Part shown: positions 21,701 through 33,283 of the stretch, in pieces | Layout of the letters: each line of letters begins with the position of its first letter | How positions within the stretch are numbered: the stretch's first letter is position 1 | Origin: Jaltomata sinuosa | Lineage: Eukaryota > Streptophyta > Magnoliopsida > Solanales > Solanaceae | Assembly: GCA_003996215.1 (NCBI GenBank) | Contig: QJPP01000031.1 | Location: 1-64,000 of the forward strand | DNA: 64,000 bases | Direction: 5' to 3' | The notes under the pieces: generated by a model | What the model saw: only the letters and a program-made list of their open reading frames with translations | Databases searched by the model: none | Told to the model about the DNA's origin: nothing | Translations under genes and position numbers: made by a program

Positions 21701-23170
21701 CTAGAAATGCATAACAGTAAGCCCGATCATCAATCCAGGAAACTTCCCTGGCTGGCTACGCCACACCCCTGCCCGTTCCACCATTCCTTTTGTCTCCCGG
21801 ACCTCCCATAAAGTTACCTCGCCCACCTTGTGGATGACCTCTAGCATGAGCACCTCTACCTGCCAGGACCACAACCTTAGGCTACTGCTGAACCTGATTA
21901 CCAGTCTACCTATGAGGGGACTCCCTCTTAAATTGGACCAGATCACCACAATGGAAACAACCACTATCAAGTGCAGGCCTGCTAGTAGATGAATAAGAAT
22001 CTCCCTCGCCCTTAGGAGATGAAAACTGCTGATTAGCTCCTGGACGACTACCCGCAGCAGCTGGAAGAGTTGACTGAATATGACGGGCTTAGTATACCTA
22101 CATATTCTGACCCTTAGAGTATGAACCACCGTAATTTCCCTCATTCCGAGGCTTCTTGGCTAAAACCTTAGCATGTCCAGCCTGCCTGACTCCCTCAAAT
22201 TTCTTTACATAATCCGCCACTTTATTGAAGTCTTTCCCTGAAGAAGTCATGTGCACATACAATACTTGAAGCTCAGTATTCAAACCCTTGACAAATAATG
22301 GAACCCTGTCCTTCTCGGAACCCAACAACTGTGTAGCAAACCGAGACAAAGCATGGAATTTTGCCTCATAAGAAGAGATTGACATTCTACCCTTTTCCAA
22401 ATTCAAGAATTAATCCTTTTTTCGGTCCCTCAAGGTACGGGGCACGTACTTCTCTAAGAAAAGAGCGTGAAACTGCTCCCAAGTCAGTGGGGAAAAAATA
22501 GATGACTGACACTCCAATGAGATCTCTACCACTGCTTGGCATCACCCTGCAGCTGAAATGTGACGAATCCAACCCCATACTATTGCACAATGCCCAACTT
22601 GTGCAGCCTCTCATAACAATCCAGTATGAACTCATAAGTGTCTTTCCTATCAGTACCCTAAAACGTAGGAGGTTTCAGCTTGAGAAACTTGGTCAGCATC
22701 TCATGTTTATTTCCTGTCATCACTGGGCCTAGCATTAGCCTGAAGAAATCACTTGTGCCTGAATTTGTATTAATCCTAAGAGTCGTAAGGTCTGCTGGCT
22801 GAGTGCCCAGAGCTTGATTTGAAATGCCCGCGGGTATGGATCCAGCACCAACCAAGCCACTCAAGAATTTCCAAGCCTGAATAAATGCTTCTGGTGTCAT
22901 AGAGGGAAGGCCTGCACCTCCAGCCGGTGCTTCCTCTGTCTCCGCCTGCGCCTCTTCATCCTCCACAACAACTTCAACATCCTAGATAACCTGCTCTTGA
23001 GGTGGGGGAGGGGTTGCCTCTTGCACTCCTGCAGTAGCTTGAGCCCTACCCCTGGCGGGTGTGGCTCTACCTCGTCCTCTGCCCCTTCCCCTGCCTCTAC
23101 CATGGATGGTCGGGCCCACTGCTGGGACCGCTGGTCTTACTTCATTATCACTATATACCAATTGAAATCA
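21701..23170 (-). pseudogene. gag: element E gag
   Basis: The N-terminal region on the minus strand is GRGRGRGRGRATPARGRA near 23100-23050, an Arg/Gly-rich start. A stop (Gln codon CAG to TAG near 22985) follows, then an open block 22966-22658 (PSMTPEAFIQAWKFL, MTGNKHEMLTKFLKLKPP). The capsid core is at 22406-22098 (SISSYEAKFHALSRFATQLL, VPLFVKGLN, VKKFEGVRQAGHAKV). A degenerate knuckle, CFHCGDLVQFKRES, lacks the usual His and the last Cys. No ATG is seen upstream of the RG-rich part in frame. The region is broken by several frameshifts. Confidence 0.82.
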
Positions 23171-23308
23171 AGTTATAATACAATGGAAGAAAGAAGAGAT
23201 AGTTTTCCAATAGTCCTATAGCCTCTCGAAGAAAAGTACAGACGTCTTTGCACCATTCCACAAGACTCTACTAGACCTATTTTGGTACGATGAGATCAAC
23301 TAACCTAG

Positions 23309-23321
23309 GGCTCTAATACCA
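23309..23321 (-). other. primer-binding site of element E (tRNA-iMet type)
   Basis: The plus strand GGCTCTAATACCA is the complement of TGGTATTAGAGCC, one base from the standard initiator-Met site. It lies between gag and the 5' LTR stump. Confidence 0.85.
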
Positions 23322-23330
23322 TCTTTTTCA

Positions 23331-23748
23331 TGACCTAGACCACCGTGAGTGGCACCCACTCAACCCCTGGATTAGCGAACCAATAGAGTCCAAATCTTAG
23401 CATAACCTAACAGCTTAAAACTAGCGTGCAGAAATGTAAACTAGCATTCAACATAATAAAATCAACTCTATAAAAAAAATATAACATGCAGAAATCCCTC
23501 CCTAGAATCTGAAAGTCATCGTACCAAAAATATCTACCAAAACTAGAGTATGGGGATGCAACCCTAAATATAGAAATGGTCTAATCCCAAAACAAATGGG
23601 CTACAACTCAACTAGATAGACACCAAGGCAGCTTGGTCGAACAGCTCACCCTTGATATCTCTGAATGTCATGCCTATAAGTGAGGTCGTGCATGAACTGC
23701 CAGAAGATTTCATGTAATCACAAAAGGACAAGCAAGTAAAGTATCAGT
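23331..23748 (-). repeat. 5' LTR of element E, truncated
   Basis: It matches the left 420 bases of the 3' LTR at 8330-8745 (for example GCGAACCAATAGAGTCCAA). Similarity ends near GTATCAGTAAA, where the E LTR should continue CAACCACCGTGTACTGG but Ogre LTR sequence begins. Confidence 0.87.
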
Positions 23749-24828
23749 AAATAATTGTCTTGTACGAAGGGTTAAATCATTTTTCAATCATCTTTATAAT
23801 AGTTCTGAGTAACTATTTATATTTTTCATATTTAAATATGTGAAAATTATATAAGTTTACTGAAAGAACTATTTTAGAGCTTAGTTTCATAAAAAGGGTC
23901 CTTTTAAAAGATTAACGTTTAATTTTCCTCCAAGATTAATTCAAATGGGAGTGAATTGATAAATTAATTTCATGATGGTTAAAAGAGGAAATTATGTGTT
24001 GAACATGATAATTTTTTCAATTTGTTTAAATTTAAAAAGGCTCGGGTAATTAATTTTAATTAATCCGTCTTTATTTCTATTTTAGCCTATTTCACTAAAA
24101 TCCTTTAAAACCTAGCCAAATTCCACCAAATTACTCCCAATTTGGTTGTTTTCTAAAGACCAAATGGCCACATTGGCCATTATCTAAACCACCCTTATAA
24201 CTCCCTCATCAGCCAACTTTGGGCTCAAAACAAAATTCCACCCGCTCAGCCCACTCCATAACCCGCTGATCGGACCCACCTCTATACACACACCCTTATT
24301 CTCTTCTTTCTTTTCTCACAACAAAAATACACCAAACAACCCTTTTACCCTTTCTTCTTCGTACAAACACCAACACCAGCAAACCCTAGCGCCGCCTAGG
24401 CAATTCCCAACAATTTCCTTCGTTCCTCCATATTGTTCCGCGTGCGTAGCATGAGGTTGTACTTCGAAGGTCCTAGAACAAGTTGTGTGGAACAATCCCA
24501 CCTCACCCTTCGTCCTTTGTCGACAAATCCCGCTCAAAAATTATACCGAGTTGGTACTATTTTCAACAGCTCATCTTCAACAACGGCTCTAACAACGTCA
24601 AAATTCCCAAACGCCATCCAAGATCTTTATAAAAATTGTGCTGGCATCATTGAAAATCCTCTAGAAGTGGCTAGGTGTGAATTTCTCCGCTTAATCCGTG
24701 GAAATTGGTACAGGTTTGTACCAAAGCTGATGCTAGCCAAGCTCATCCAGAAAAATAATTTGAATTTCTCCTCGAGAAATTCCCCAAAAACCCCTCAGGT
24801 TTTCCCCCCATTTTCACCCGAAATTTCG

Positions 24829-24836
24829 TATAAATA
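24829..24836 (+). promoter_or_regulatory. TATA box of Ogre 5' LTR
   Basis: TATAAATA, followed by C-rich sequence, in a C/T-rich setting; kept at the same place in the 3' LTR (45561-45568). Confidence 0.7.
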
Positions 24837-27433
24837 CCCCTCCTAGCTACATGAAAAGGAGCTGATTTTTTTGGGGAAATATTGGGGGTTCTGGAGAATC
24901 GTTTCTCTAACCTCATGAAACCATTCAGCTGTTTGGGGAAGAAAACACTATGAAATTTGAAATCTAAACGGGGTTGATATTAATCTGGTGGTGGTAAGGT
25001 TTTCCGGTGAAGTTCGAGGTCTGAGTTGCCGCCCTAAAAAAGGCGAATCCCTTAACCTCCTCATTTACTATTTTTGTTGTTTTTGTTGTTTTTTCATTTT
25101 TTGCTTTTATAATGTTTAAACCTTGGTGAAATCTGGTTCTAGTCTTGTTTGTTAGTTTTAAAGATATGTGTTTTTGTTGTAGGTTGTTATTATGATTTTG
25201 CGTAGCAATCTCGCTTAGAAACACCATGATCCTCACTAGTTGTGTTTGATTTGTTAAAACAGTAGGGGTAAATGAGAGTTCGTAGTTAAAATCTGTAGCT
25301 AAAAGATGTGAATTTTGTGGTATGAAATTTGTCTTGTTTTGTACATGAAATGTTTGATTTTTTCTCTTATTTTTCCTCAACCCCCTTTGTCACAATCATG
25401 CTCCTATTTGGTTTACTAATCCTCTCTAGATGTTGTTGCTTCATACATGTACTGATTGAATGATAAGATGGTTTGCTCATGTCTAAATAGCTGTCTGTGA
25501 TGAGTTTTAGACACTGTTCTCCCTTTCCTTGTATAAACCCCATAATTCCACTAGCTTAGGTTTGACTTATGTGATGTCTAAATGCTATGAACTCGAGCAC
25601 ATTCCTATTGTTAGGACTTAGGTCTAATTTTGTTCATGAAAAACTCTATCCCTCTTTGTTGTTCTTAGTCTTTCTCTTTGTTGAACCTGTTCTCTCCTCT
25701 TTACGATTTTAACTATGTATGAATTGTTAGTCTTACTCTCCTATGGTTGGGGTGATGTTTAGGTGAACTTTGAGTACTGATTTTCCATAGTTCCACTGGT
25801 TTGGTTTAAACTGTATGACATGTAAATACTATGAGCATGGATTTTATATTTGTTTACTGATATAAGAATGCTCAACCCCTTCCTGTTTCCTCTATTTTCC
25901 TCAACTTGTCATTGATTCTGCTTTCCTCTTCCCCTTTCCCTTCACTGTCTTGCTTAGATTAAAAATGGTCTTATGTATATGAATTGGTTAGGTTATGGTG
26001 TTTTCCTTTTTTTTAAGATAAGAAAAGAGATAATAAGCCCGTCAACATTGAAGCTTCCGCTTTTGGTGTCATTCACTTATGTTTAAAGTTATTATGTGTA
26101 TTATACTCGGAACATTGTGACCTGTTAAAAGCTTCATGACTTCTATATAATTCTTTGTTTGTGACATGAAAATGCTATAAACTTATACTTGCTGTTAGAA
26201 TGGTTATCATTGTTCAACTCTCATCTCCTTTTTCCCTGATTTCCCTATCTTCTACCCTGTTCACTTCCCCTTTTCCTTTAATGATTTAATCATGCTAAAT
26301 GACTATATGTGAGCCTATTAACCATGGATTAGAATTTGCTTAAGCCTAAGTCATAAAATCTGAACTCTGTGTTGTTGTGTGTGAAAGTTTTGTTGTGTTT
26401 AGGATCTAGAGGTGAGGCATGTCCCCTCATGGCCTTTATGAGTCTTAGACTTGTGCCTCTGTGGTACCATTTCTCTTCAAATTACTGCATCTGAGTATAC
26501 ATGCTTTGTTTGAATCAACCTCTTATCCCTTTTGAGTTCTGGAAAAAGGAATGGCCTTTATGAGTCTTTGTTAAAATTTGAAGTCTTGTAAGTATATGTC
26601 TTAAGTGATAAAAATTGTGATTTTATTGTCTAAATATCCTTGTTTCATATATTTTAACTCTGTATGAATCCCTGTGTGTATTGGTAAATATTTTTTAAGT
26701 ATGAAATTTGTGTAGTGCCTAATTACTCTTACTTAACTTATTTAAAATATGTGCTAATCCTTATTTTCTTTACTTTCTATGCATAAAATCTGGGGGAGTC
26801 CTATTGGACTCCCAACATTCCTCCTTGCATCTTCCAGTTGGGCCTAGCCCAACACTATCCATTTGGTCCAGCATTGATTAAGCCCAAAAGGGGCCGAGTT
26901 GTTGAAAAGAAGGAGAAGCAGCTGAAGAAGAAAATGGGTCAAGCCCAAGCGCTACATCAGCAGAATAGTCCAAATGGACTGAATAAATAAAAAAATGGGC
27001 CAAGCCCATGAGATTCAGCAGCAGCAGTAGCCTAAAAGGCTAAAAGATGAAGAGTGAACTAAGTCCAAAGTGAAAATTGTGGTGGGCCTAAAGAGGGCCC
27101 ACACACTAGTATTAGGACAGGATTAACATATTTTAATTATTTCTTAGTTGATTAGTTTAATTGTATAATTTGGATTGACTTGGTAAAACCTAGCTAAATT
27201 ATCCCCAAACGAAATCGAAATTTCTGTTTAAACGTTTTTTATGTTAATTACTGTTGTTCTTTAAATGTCAACTCTGTTTTCCCTATGTATAAAAATGAAC
27301 TCTTCCATCTATTGTCTTTATAAAATCAATCTTCTTTATAAAAAACAAGATATTTTATAAATCAATTCCATTTTCAAAAGTTAGTCAAATAAGTTAATTT
27401 TTCAAACAAGCCCGGGCAACCGCGAGTTAGCGG

Positions 27434-27468
27434 ATACTCTTGGTACCCTAACACCCTTCCAAGAGTAT
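27434..27468 (+). other. hairpin in Ogre LTR (10-base-pair stem)
   Basis: Arms ATACTCTTGG (27434-27443) and CCAAGAGTAT (27459-27468) pair perfectly around a 15-base loop. The copy in the 3' LTR (48461-48495) keeps the stem while the loop changed. Confidence 0.75.
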
Positions 27469-27697
27469 TAAATTTAACCCTTACCTTTAATCTCTTAATT
27501 TTTAAAGTCTTTATCTATTTTGGGATTTTAAAAATTCTTATAAGTTTTTTCTTGGTTTTTACTTTATAAAAACTAAGTGGCGACTCTTGCTTTTAATTGA
27601 AAATGTTTCAAAAACTTTAATTAGATTTTCGAAACGAACCTTTCAACAAACAAAGCCATGTTTTTCCGTCCTTGCCCGAAAAGGATCAAAACAGAAA

Positions 27698-27716
27698 TGG
27701 TGACTCCGCTAGGGAT
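27698..27716 (+). other. primer-binding site of Ogre (tRNA-Arg type)
   Basis: TGGTGACTCCGCTAGGGAT lies four bases after the LTR end. It resembles TGGCGACTCTGCTGGGGA-type sites complementary to tRNA-Arg, the primer reported for Ogre elements. Confidence 0.82.
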
Positions 27717-28180
27717 AATTCAAGTAGGTTCTAACCTTATTGTTTGAAACTAACTTGTTTGATTAACTATTCAAAAATTGTAATAATTGTAACTTTATTG
27801 ATTTCCATAAATTGTTTACTTTTTACGCGATTATAAACTGTCCATGGCATTTTCCGCCTCTCTTGGCAAAGCATTAGAATGCATTAGGGGTAAAAAGACG
27901 ATTACGCAAATCTTTGCGGTCGTTCTTGACAAAACAAACAATTTTCGAAACAGACAAGTGAAGTAGTTGACCCATGGTCGGTTAACGGTCACTTGTTGTT
28001 TCAAGCTTGGGTTGTCCGCCCGGGTTCCAGGTCAATTTCGAAACCTATTCTAGAAACTCAGGATAAAGCAAAACCAAATCCCGAAAATAACATCCAACTA
28101 CGTGTTGTTTGAAAGACGTATGTGTTGTAACCGAACTATTGTCCTGGGGTGGGGCCTAACAGGTTATTCTATTTTGTAGG

Positions 28181-28285
28181 ATGTCAAAATTCCTCAAGTT
28201 TGACATTGTAAAAGAGGCACCTCTCCTCCTCCGAATGTGGTGGATAAATCTGGGTCCTAACCGTAAGAGGATAGTCCGTCAGTAA
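28181..28285 (+). pseudogene. Ogre ORF1, N-terminal remnant (34 codons)
   Basis: The ATG at 28181 opens a frame MSKFLKFDIVKEAPLLLRMW that resembles the start of the extra ORF1 I know from Solanaceae Ogre elements (a protein of several hundred residues with unknown role, upstream of gag). Here it ends after 34 codons at TAA 28283-28285. The following sequence does not continue the expected protein. A charged, coiled-coil-like stretch (TQEHKDMRM, IAQLESKMTRKALEAGALP) at about 28318-28400 may be its C-terminal end, which would mean most of ORF1 was lost by internal deletion. That reading is from memory of the family and needs a search. Confidence 0.6.
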
Positions 28286-29790
28286 AAAGGAAGAAGATCA
28301 ACGCACTATAGCAGGGTTGACTCAGGAACACAAAGATATGAGAATGTGAATAGCCCAGCTTGAATCAAAAATGACCAGGAAAGCCTTAGAGGCCGGGGCA
28401 TTACCTATGCATGAACAAGTGGTGAAACTCCAGGGCGACATGTGGTTGAGCCAATTTGAGCTTACGAGTATTGCCGGAGCATCAAGAGGAGCAGGACCAA
28501 GGAAGGCCCTTCCACATCATATCTTTAGCATCTTCTCCCCTGCGTGGGTTTTATTTCCATGTATGTCTTTACTTTACCTAAATTTGCCCCTGCGTGGGCG
28601 TGACTTTTGTGCAAATATCCTTTCCCCTAAAATGTATCCCCCTTTTGGCTAGCATTTGTATCCCTTTAAAAAAGGGAAGTTTTCCATATATATATACATG
28701 CTATTTTAGGGGGAAATAGAATATTTCAGATACGTCACATACGTATTTCAAACTCGCTAGGCCTAACCTTAGCATAAAAAGGTCACCCAGTTAGGACGCA
28801 ATATTAGCATGATATTATTATGATATAAAATATTTTATGTGTTGTGTGTTGCTTGAATCAAGGAAAATTGATTCGCTCCATGCTGAAATTTTCTAGAACA
28901 CCGTAGGCAAAAATATAAGCCCACTATGTAAAGTCTGACCAAAATACTCCAAGTCTTCCAAGTTTCTCCAAAAATCCTAAAGCCTTCTAAAAACTTCCTA
29001 AAAAATCTCAGTTCTTTCAGGAAAGGTTGAAACGGAGGCCATGATATCCAGACTTGTCACCACTTTTTGATCGATTTAGAAAAACTCATTGACATGGGAA
29101 AATCGAGCTGGAGTTTCCCCCTTATAATCCTTGAAGAAAAAAATTGAGAAGAGTCTAGCAGATCCCATCATCCAGAACTGAAAGTAGCAAAAGTAGCTGA
29201 GTTTTAGCTTTCAGTTTCTTTATTTTTATTTTCGATGTCGTCTTTTACTTTCCCCTTGTATTTAGAATAGTGGATGAAATGAAATAAGATAAATTATCTA
29301 TCATAAGTTCGAACTACGTAGGGCCTGAATTCTCCTTCATGAGATACGTAGGCAGCCTCCAAGGAACGGCCCATGTCTTAAAGAAATTTTCATTTCTGCA
29401 CATCGATGAAGACGACGAAGAGTTCAGGAGAACAACAGGCAGAGATGTTACAAGATCAACAAAATAAACCTTTTCTGACAAAACCTATTAATCCCAAATC
29501 AACGAACAAAATCTTGTCCTTTGAAACGATTGAGTCAAAACCACCTGTGGACCAATTTGCCTTGAAGAAAAGCAACTTTTATGTGTTTAAAGTAATTCCT
29601 ATGTGTTTATTTCTTGCCATATATCTTGTATTATTTTTCACTAACAAAAAACTAACATAGCGGCTTTTGAGTTGTTTTTCATTTCAACAGATAAAAGAAA
29701 CCAGTTTGTGTTGACAAAAACTGGCTGAACACTCTTACTTCACTCGCTCGAAAGCACACTTAGATTCGTCCTCTGACCCTCACTTGTCTG
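28286..29790 (+). other. Ogre leader between ORF1 remnant and gag
   Basis: A short frame at 28371-28652 (93 aa) may hold the ORF1 tail in its first third; the rest is not recognisable. At 29311-29360 there is one copy of the AACTACGT...ATACGTAGGCAGCC motif that recurs at 40129, 40233, 44022 and 44202. Otherwise the stretch is AT-rich and non-coding. Confidence 0.6.
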
Positions 29791-29793
29791 CAG

Positions 29794-30098
29794 AAAGAAT
29801 GACTGATAGTGAGGAAGAAAATGCTCTGCTATACGGGACAGCGTCATCGCTGAACAGAATGAAATGATCGCAGAGCTTGCGAAGAAGTTAGAAAAGATGC
29901 AGGAAGAAGTTCAAAAGGAGAAAGACATGGATAGCTTGCCAATCGCCGCCAATACTCCTGCTTTGGGCGATTCTCAGCCCCCTCCTCAAAACCCTCCACT
30001 CAATTCTCCGAAAACCGAAAATCAACCAAAAGGCATCCCTCCTCATCTATTCCCAGGCCTTCAAACGAACCTTTCCACAATAAACCCTCTTTCGTCAG
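29794..30098 (+). pseudogene. gag: Ogre gag, N-terminal segment before solo LTR
   Basis: A frame starting MTDSEEENALLYG (about 29799) shifts near 29845 to VIAEQNEMIAELAKKLEKMQ and continues in the open block 29864 onwards (EEVQKEKDMDSLPIAANTP, then a Pro-rich PQNPPLNSPKTENQ). This is the coiled-coil start plus linker of Ogre gag. It is cut at 30098 by the solo LTR; the downstream gag resumes at 33284. The open frame 29864-30103 only runs into the LTR by chance. Confidence 0.75.
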
Positions 30099-33000
30099 TG
30101 TAATGACCCTTCCGGTCATTTCCACGTATAAGTTTTGAAGTCAAGCAAATTGACAAAAGTTATCGTAAGTTCTTTAACAAATTTCCTGAACTTTGGGTAA
30201 AATGTCTCTAGGCTTTTCTCCCAATATATAAAGAGTTAGAAGTCTGCCAAAATACCAAATCGAAGGTCTATGAGTCAAGTTTCCAACGCATAAAACCTCA
30301 CATCCAACTGATCTCGGAGTAAACAGTTATGACTGTTTTACCGCAGACTGTCTGGCAGAAAATGAGTTACGTACCGAGTCGCGAATCGGGTCGGGTTAAA
30401 CTCGATTTAAGCCTCAACTTCACGTTTTAAAACGCAATTTCAGTTCCGAAACAGTGATAAAACATAAAGGAGGATCCCGAGAGAGTTCTTGAGTATCAAA
30501 ATCGTGCGTTGGTGAATTGCGAGTCTAGATTTAAGAATTTTATTAACATCGCGTGTATTTGAAAATATTTTATTTAAAAGTTGAATTTAGTAAAAAATAT
30601 ATTATTATTGCCTTTTCAAACATTTTAAAGGTTTATGAAAAATATTTTGTTACGATATAATTGTAGATGTATTTATTTTATAAAGTTTTTATACATTGTA
30701 ATATTTTAATGGAGATAGTAAATTTAGTTATTTTGAAATTTATTATTATAATATAGTAGGTTTTATTTGAAATAATTTTCTAATGATTATGGTATATTCA
30801 AAAATTATATTTATTTTACCACAAATTTACGCAATACCCGAGTATATACTTAGCGGGATGAAATTGGTTGCCACCTCCACCTCCACGTGTAAGTGGAGGA
30901 GGGAGTGCAGCAACCTCTCAATAGTAAGGGGCTGCCACATGTCAAGTTGGACAACTCATTTGTTAACAAAATAGGATGTTGCCTACTCACTTCAAGCATT
31001 GAGCAATTACTTGCTAATTGCTGCCAACGTTGATAACACTTCTTCGAAATATAATTGTGGTGCAAAAATTACCACAGTACATCATTCACTTGTCATGTTA
31101 AAAGTTGATTCCAATAAGCAAGATCTTGATAATTTATTGGATCACCAAAAAGAAAATCAATTATCGATGTCAAGTTATTCAAGCCCGAATTCAAGTTTGA
31201 TTTCATGTTGGGGATGTTTCGGAGAGGTTCAGGCTTGTCATCAGACGATAGGTAGGTTACGGTTTATTTTCCCTAGACTCTGCATATATAGAATAAAATT
31301 GTATTAATGGGCATCCTTGGGTTGGATTATTAGGTTGGCACCACAGAGCTCGACCGCTTTATTCATGTCCGCCTACTTTTGTTCCTCCGTTGCTTTTAGT
31401 ATTTGCCGATATATTTTATTTACCCTTGTGGTCCTGTGAGGCCTTGTTGACTCTGGAACATAGAAGGTGGGATTTTGGGAATGTCCGCGAGTCCCGGGCA
31501 TAGAATTATCCTTCTAGGCTGGTTATGCTTGCTGAGTAGCTGTGGGCCTGTGCAGGGTCGATAGGTTGATTGTGAGCTGCGGGCAGCTATTGTGTGTGAT
31601 CATACCATTTCCATGCATATAAAGAGGTTTTATCCATGTTTTACTATGGTTTTGGCTTCGGGCCTACTGCACTATTTTCTAAACCTTGCATGGCCCGGGG
31701 GGCCCGTTTTTGATGGAAATAATTTGGAAATGGTTTGATTTAACTTGTGTATATTTTTGGGCAAGAAAGTAAAATTATGTTTAAAATCATCAGTTTTACG
31801 ATTATCGCTAGACTCGGCAGGGCCGGGGTGCTAGTTGAGTTTTCTTGTTACTTGAGATGATTTTTAGCCTCGGTCGGACCGAGCACCTGAGATGACTTTT
31901 TACTGTTTAGACCAGGTTACGCCGGGGCACCCTTGGAGGGGTTTTTGAGACATTTTTCTACTACTTTAGTCCTGGACAGGGTCTGGGCATTGCATATTCG
32001 AAACTGGGTCTCTATCTTGATACCGGACTTGCTTCCGGACGACATGTGTTGATACTGAGTTTTAGTATGGGGTCTGGGACCTCCATGGACCTTGCCATCC
32101 GGGGCAGGGGCTACGGGCTGCGTGTGCCGAAGGTGGGGTATACGGTGGAGTAGAGGTATACGGGCAGTGTCCTTCCATGGAATCTACCTGCTGGGCCAGA
32201 TCGGCGCCGGAGGAGGTACATACAGAGATACCATTTCACTTGAGATCTTCATGCATCATATCTTTCATTCATTGTTTGAGGCTCCACCCTTGTTTGTTGT
32301 TTGCTGATTGTACGCTTCGGTAGTATGGGATGCCGAAGGGTTTGTTTTCACTTGTTTGTGTTCCTCGGTTGTATGGGCGGCCGGGGGACTGTAGGTAGAC
32401 TTTTGCTATTTATTTACAGAATTGTTCTCTATTATGGATAAGTATGAGATTGGTTACTGCTAGACTGTTAGTTTCTGGATTTGAGATTGGTATGACTAGT
32501 TGAGTTTGATTCATGTCTCTGAGCATGCCTATTATTACTCTTTCTCTCTTCTTCTTACACTTGAGGTTACCGGTATACCGTCTATTTCGTAAACTTATTT
32601 TGTATACACTGTTGTTGCAAGGACCCCAGGTGCGTTATTTCTTACTTTCACCTGTGCCTATGGTGTGTATATTCTGCTTACTAGCCTCATATATGGTTCT
32701 GTTGATTTCCCTCTTGGCTAGTTCCTGTGTACCTTTCGTTGATTTCTGTGACTACTTGCTTCTATTCTGTCTATTACTACGCTTTTATCTTATATGTGCC
32801 CAGTCGGCCTATGATACCTACTGGGTACCTTATGCTTCGCATTTGGTGCTCACCCCTACCCCCTGCATCTTTGGGTGCAGATCCTAGCGTGGGCCATCGC
32901 CGTTAGATCGTTGTTATTCGTGCTTGGAGATCTGATGGGGACTACTTCAGGCTGAGGGTGAGCTCTTGGCGATCGGAGCTTAGCTTTAGTTTATCTTTTT

Positions 33001-33278
33001 CCTCATGTACTCTATTACCATTCAGAGACATCTGTATATATAGTTTTGGTTTATTTGCACTCCATGTATGTAGTTTGGCTCTATACTATGATACCAGATC
33101 TTGGGGTTTGGTTTAGTTTCCGCACATGTATATATTTATATCCCTGTTATCTATTTTATTCGTCTTGCTCCCTTATTTGCTAGATAGTAGCCCATTACTA
33201 ACTGTTCTGGGCTACGGGGATTGGTTCACCTACCAGGGGTTGTAGGTGCCATCATGACCGAGAAATTGGGTCGTGACA
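30099..33278 (+). mobile_element. solo LTR of the T1 (Tekay) family inside Ogre gag, with target duplication GTCAG
   Basis: It starts TGTAATGACCCTTCCGG and ends GGTCGTGACA, like the T1 LTR at 2697-5880. GTCAG precedes it (30094-30098) and follows it (33279-33283). No internal region is present and gag continues on both sides, so it is a solo LTR left by recombination between the two LTRs of an inserted element. It differs from the T1 LTR by substitutions and indels, including about 70 extra bases near 33070-33140 and different sequence at about 30900-31060. The palindrome at 30874-30899 is largely conserved. Confidence 0.95.
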
Positions 33279-33283
33279 GTCAG

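Larger units (their letters stand above)
8313..23748 (-). mobile_element. Tekay/Del-type chromovirus E, minus strand, split by nested insertions
   Basis: The components are, in plus-strand order: 3' LTR (8313-10492), end of pol (10493-10620), nested C1 and D elements (10626-18314), pol and gag (18320-23170), PBS (23309-23321) and a stump of the 5' LTR (23331-23748). The two halves of the chromodomain are on either side of the nested element and join in sense: EEATWE at 18320-18345 continues as ETERDRRDKYPHLFED at about 10575-10622. The 5' LTR stops abruptly where Ogre LTR sequence starts. No target duplication could be recognised for E because its right end is missing. Confidence 0.85.
23749..27693 (+). 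repeat. 5' LTR of the Ogre element, 5' tip missing
   Basis: It matches 44475-48720 nearly throughout. Compared with the 3' LTR it lacks about 390 bases (3' LTR about 47085-47465) and has about 60-70 extra bases near 25998-26065. TATAAATA at 24829-24836 is kept in both copies. Open frames here (24433-24846 plus, 24964-25380 minus) are broken in the other LTR or low-complexity and are not called. The end ATCAAAACA is four bases before the PBS. Confidence 0.92.

Noticed and set aside
24433..25380. ORFs of 137 aa (plus, 24433-24846) and 138 aa (minus, 24964-25380) in the Ogre 5' LTR
   Set aside because: The corresponding regions of the 3' LTR are broken by stops, and the minus ORF is Asn/Thr/Lys-rich low-complexity sequence; both are LTR by-products.
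32513..32887. 124-aa hydrophobic ORF (MSLSMPIITLSLFFLHLRLP)
   Set aside because: It lies inside a solo LTR and the same place in the T1 LTR (5178-5381) is cut to 67 codons by a stop; no signal of conserved coding.
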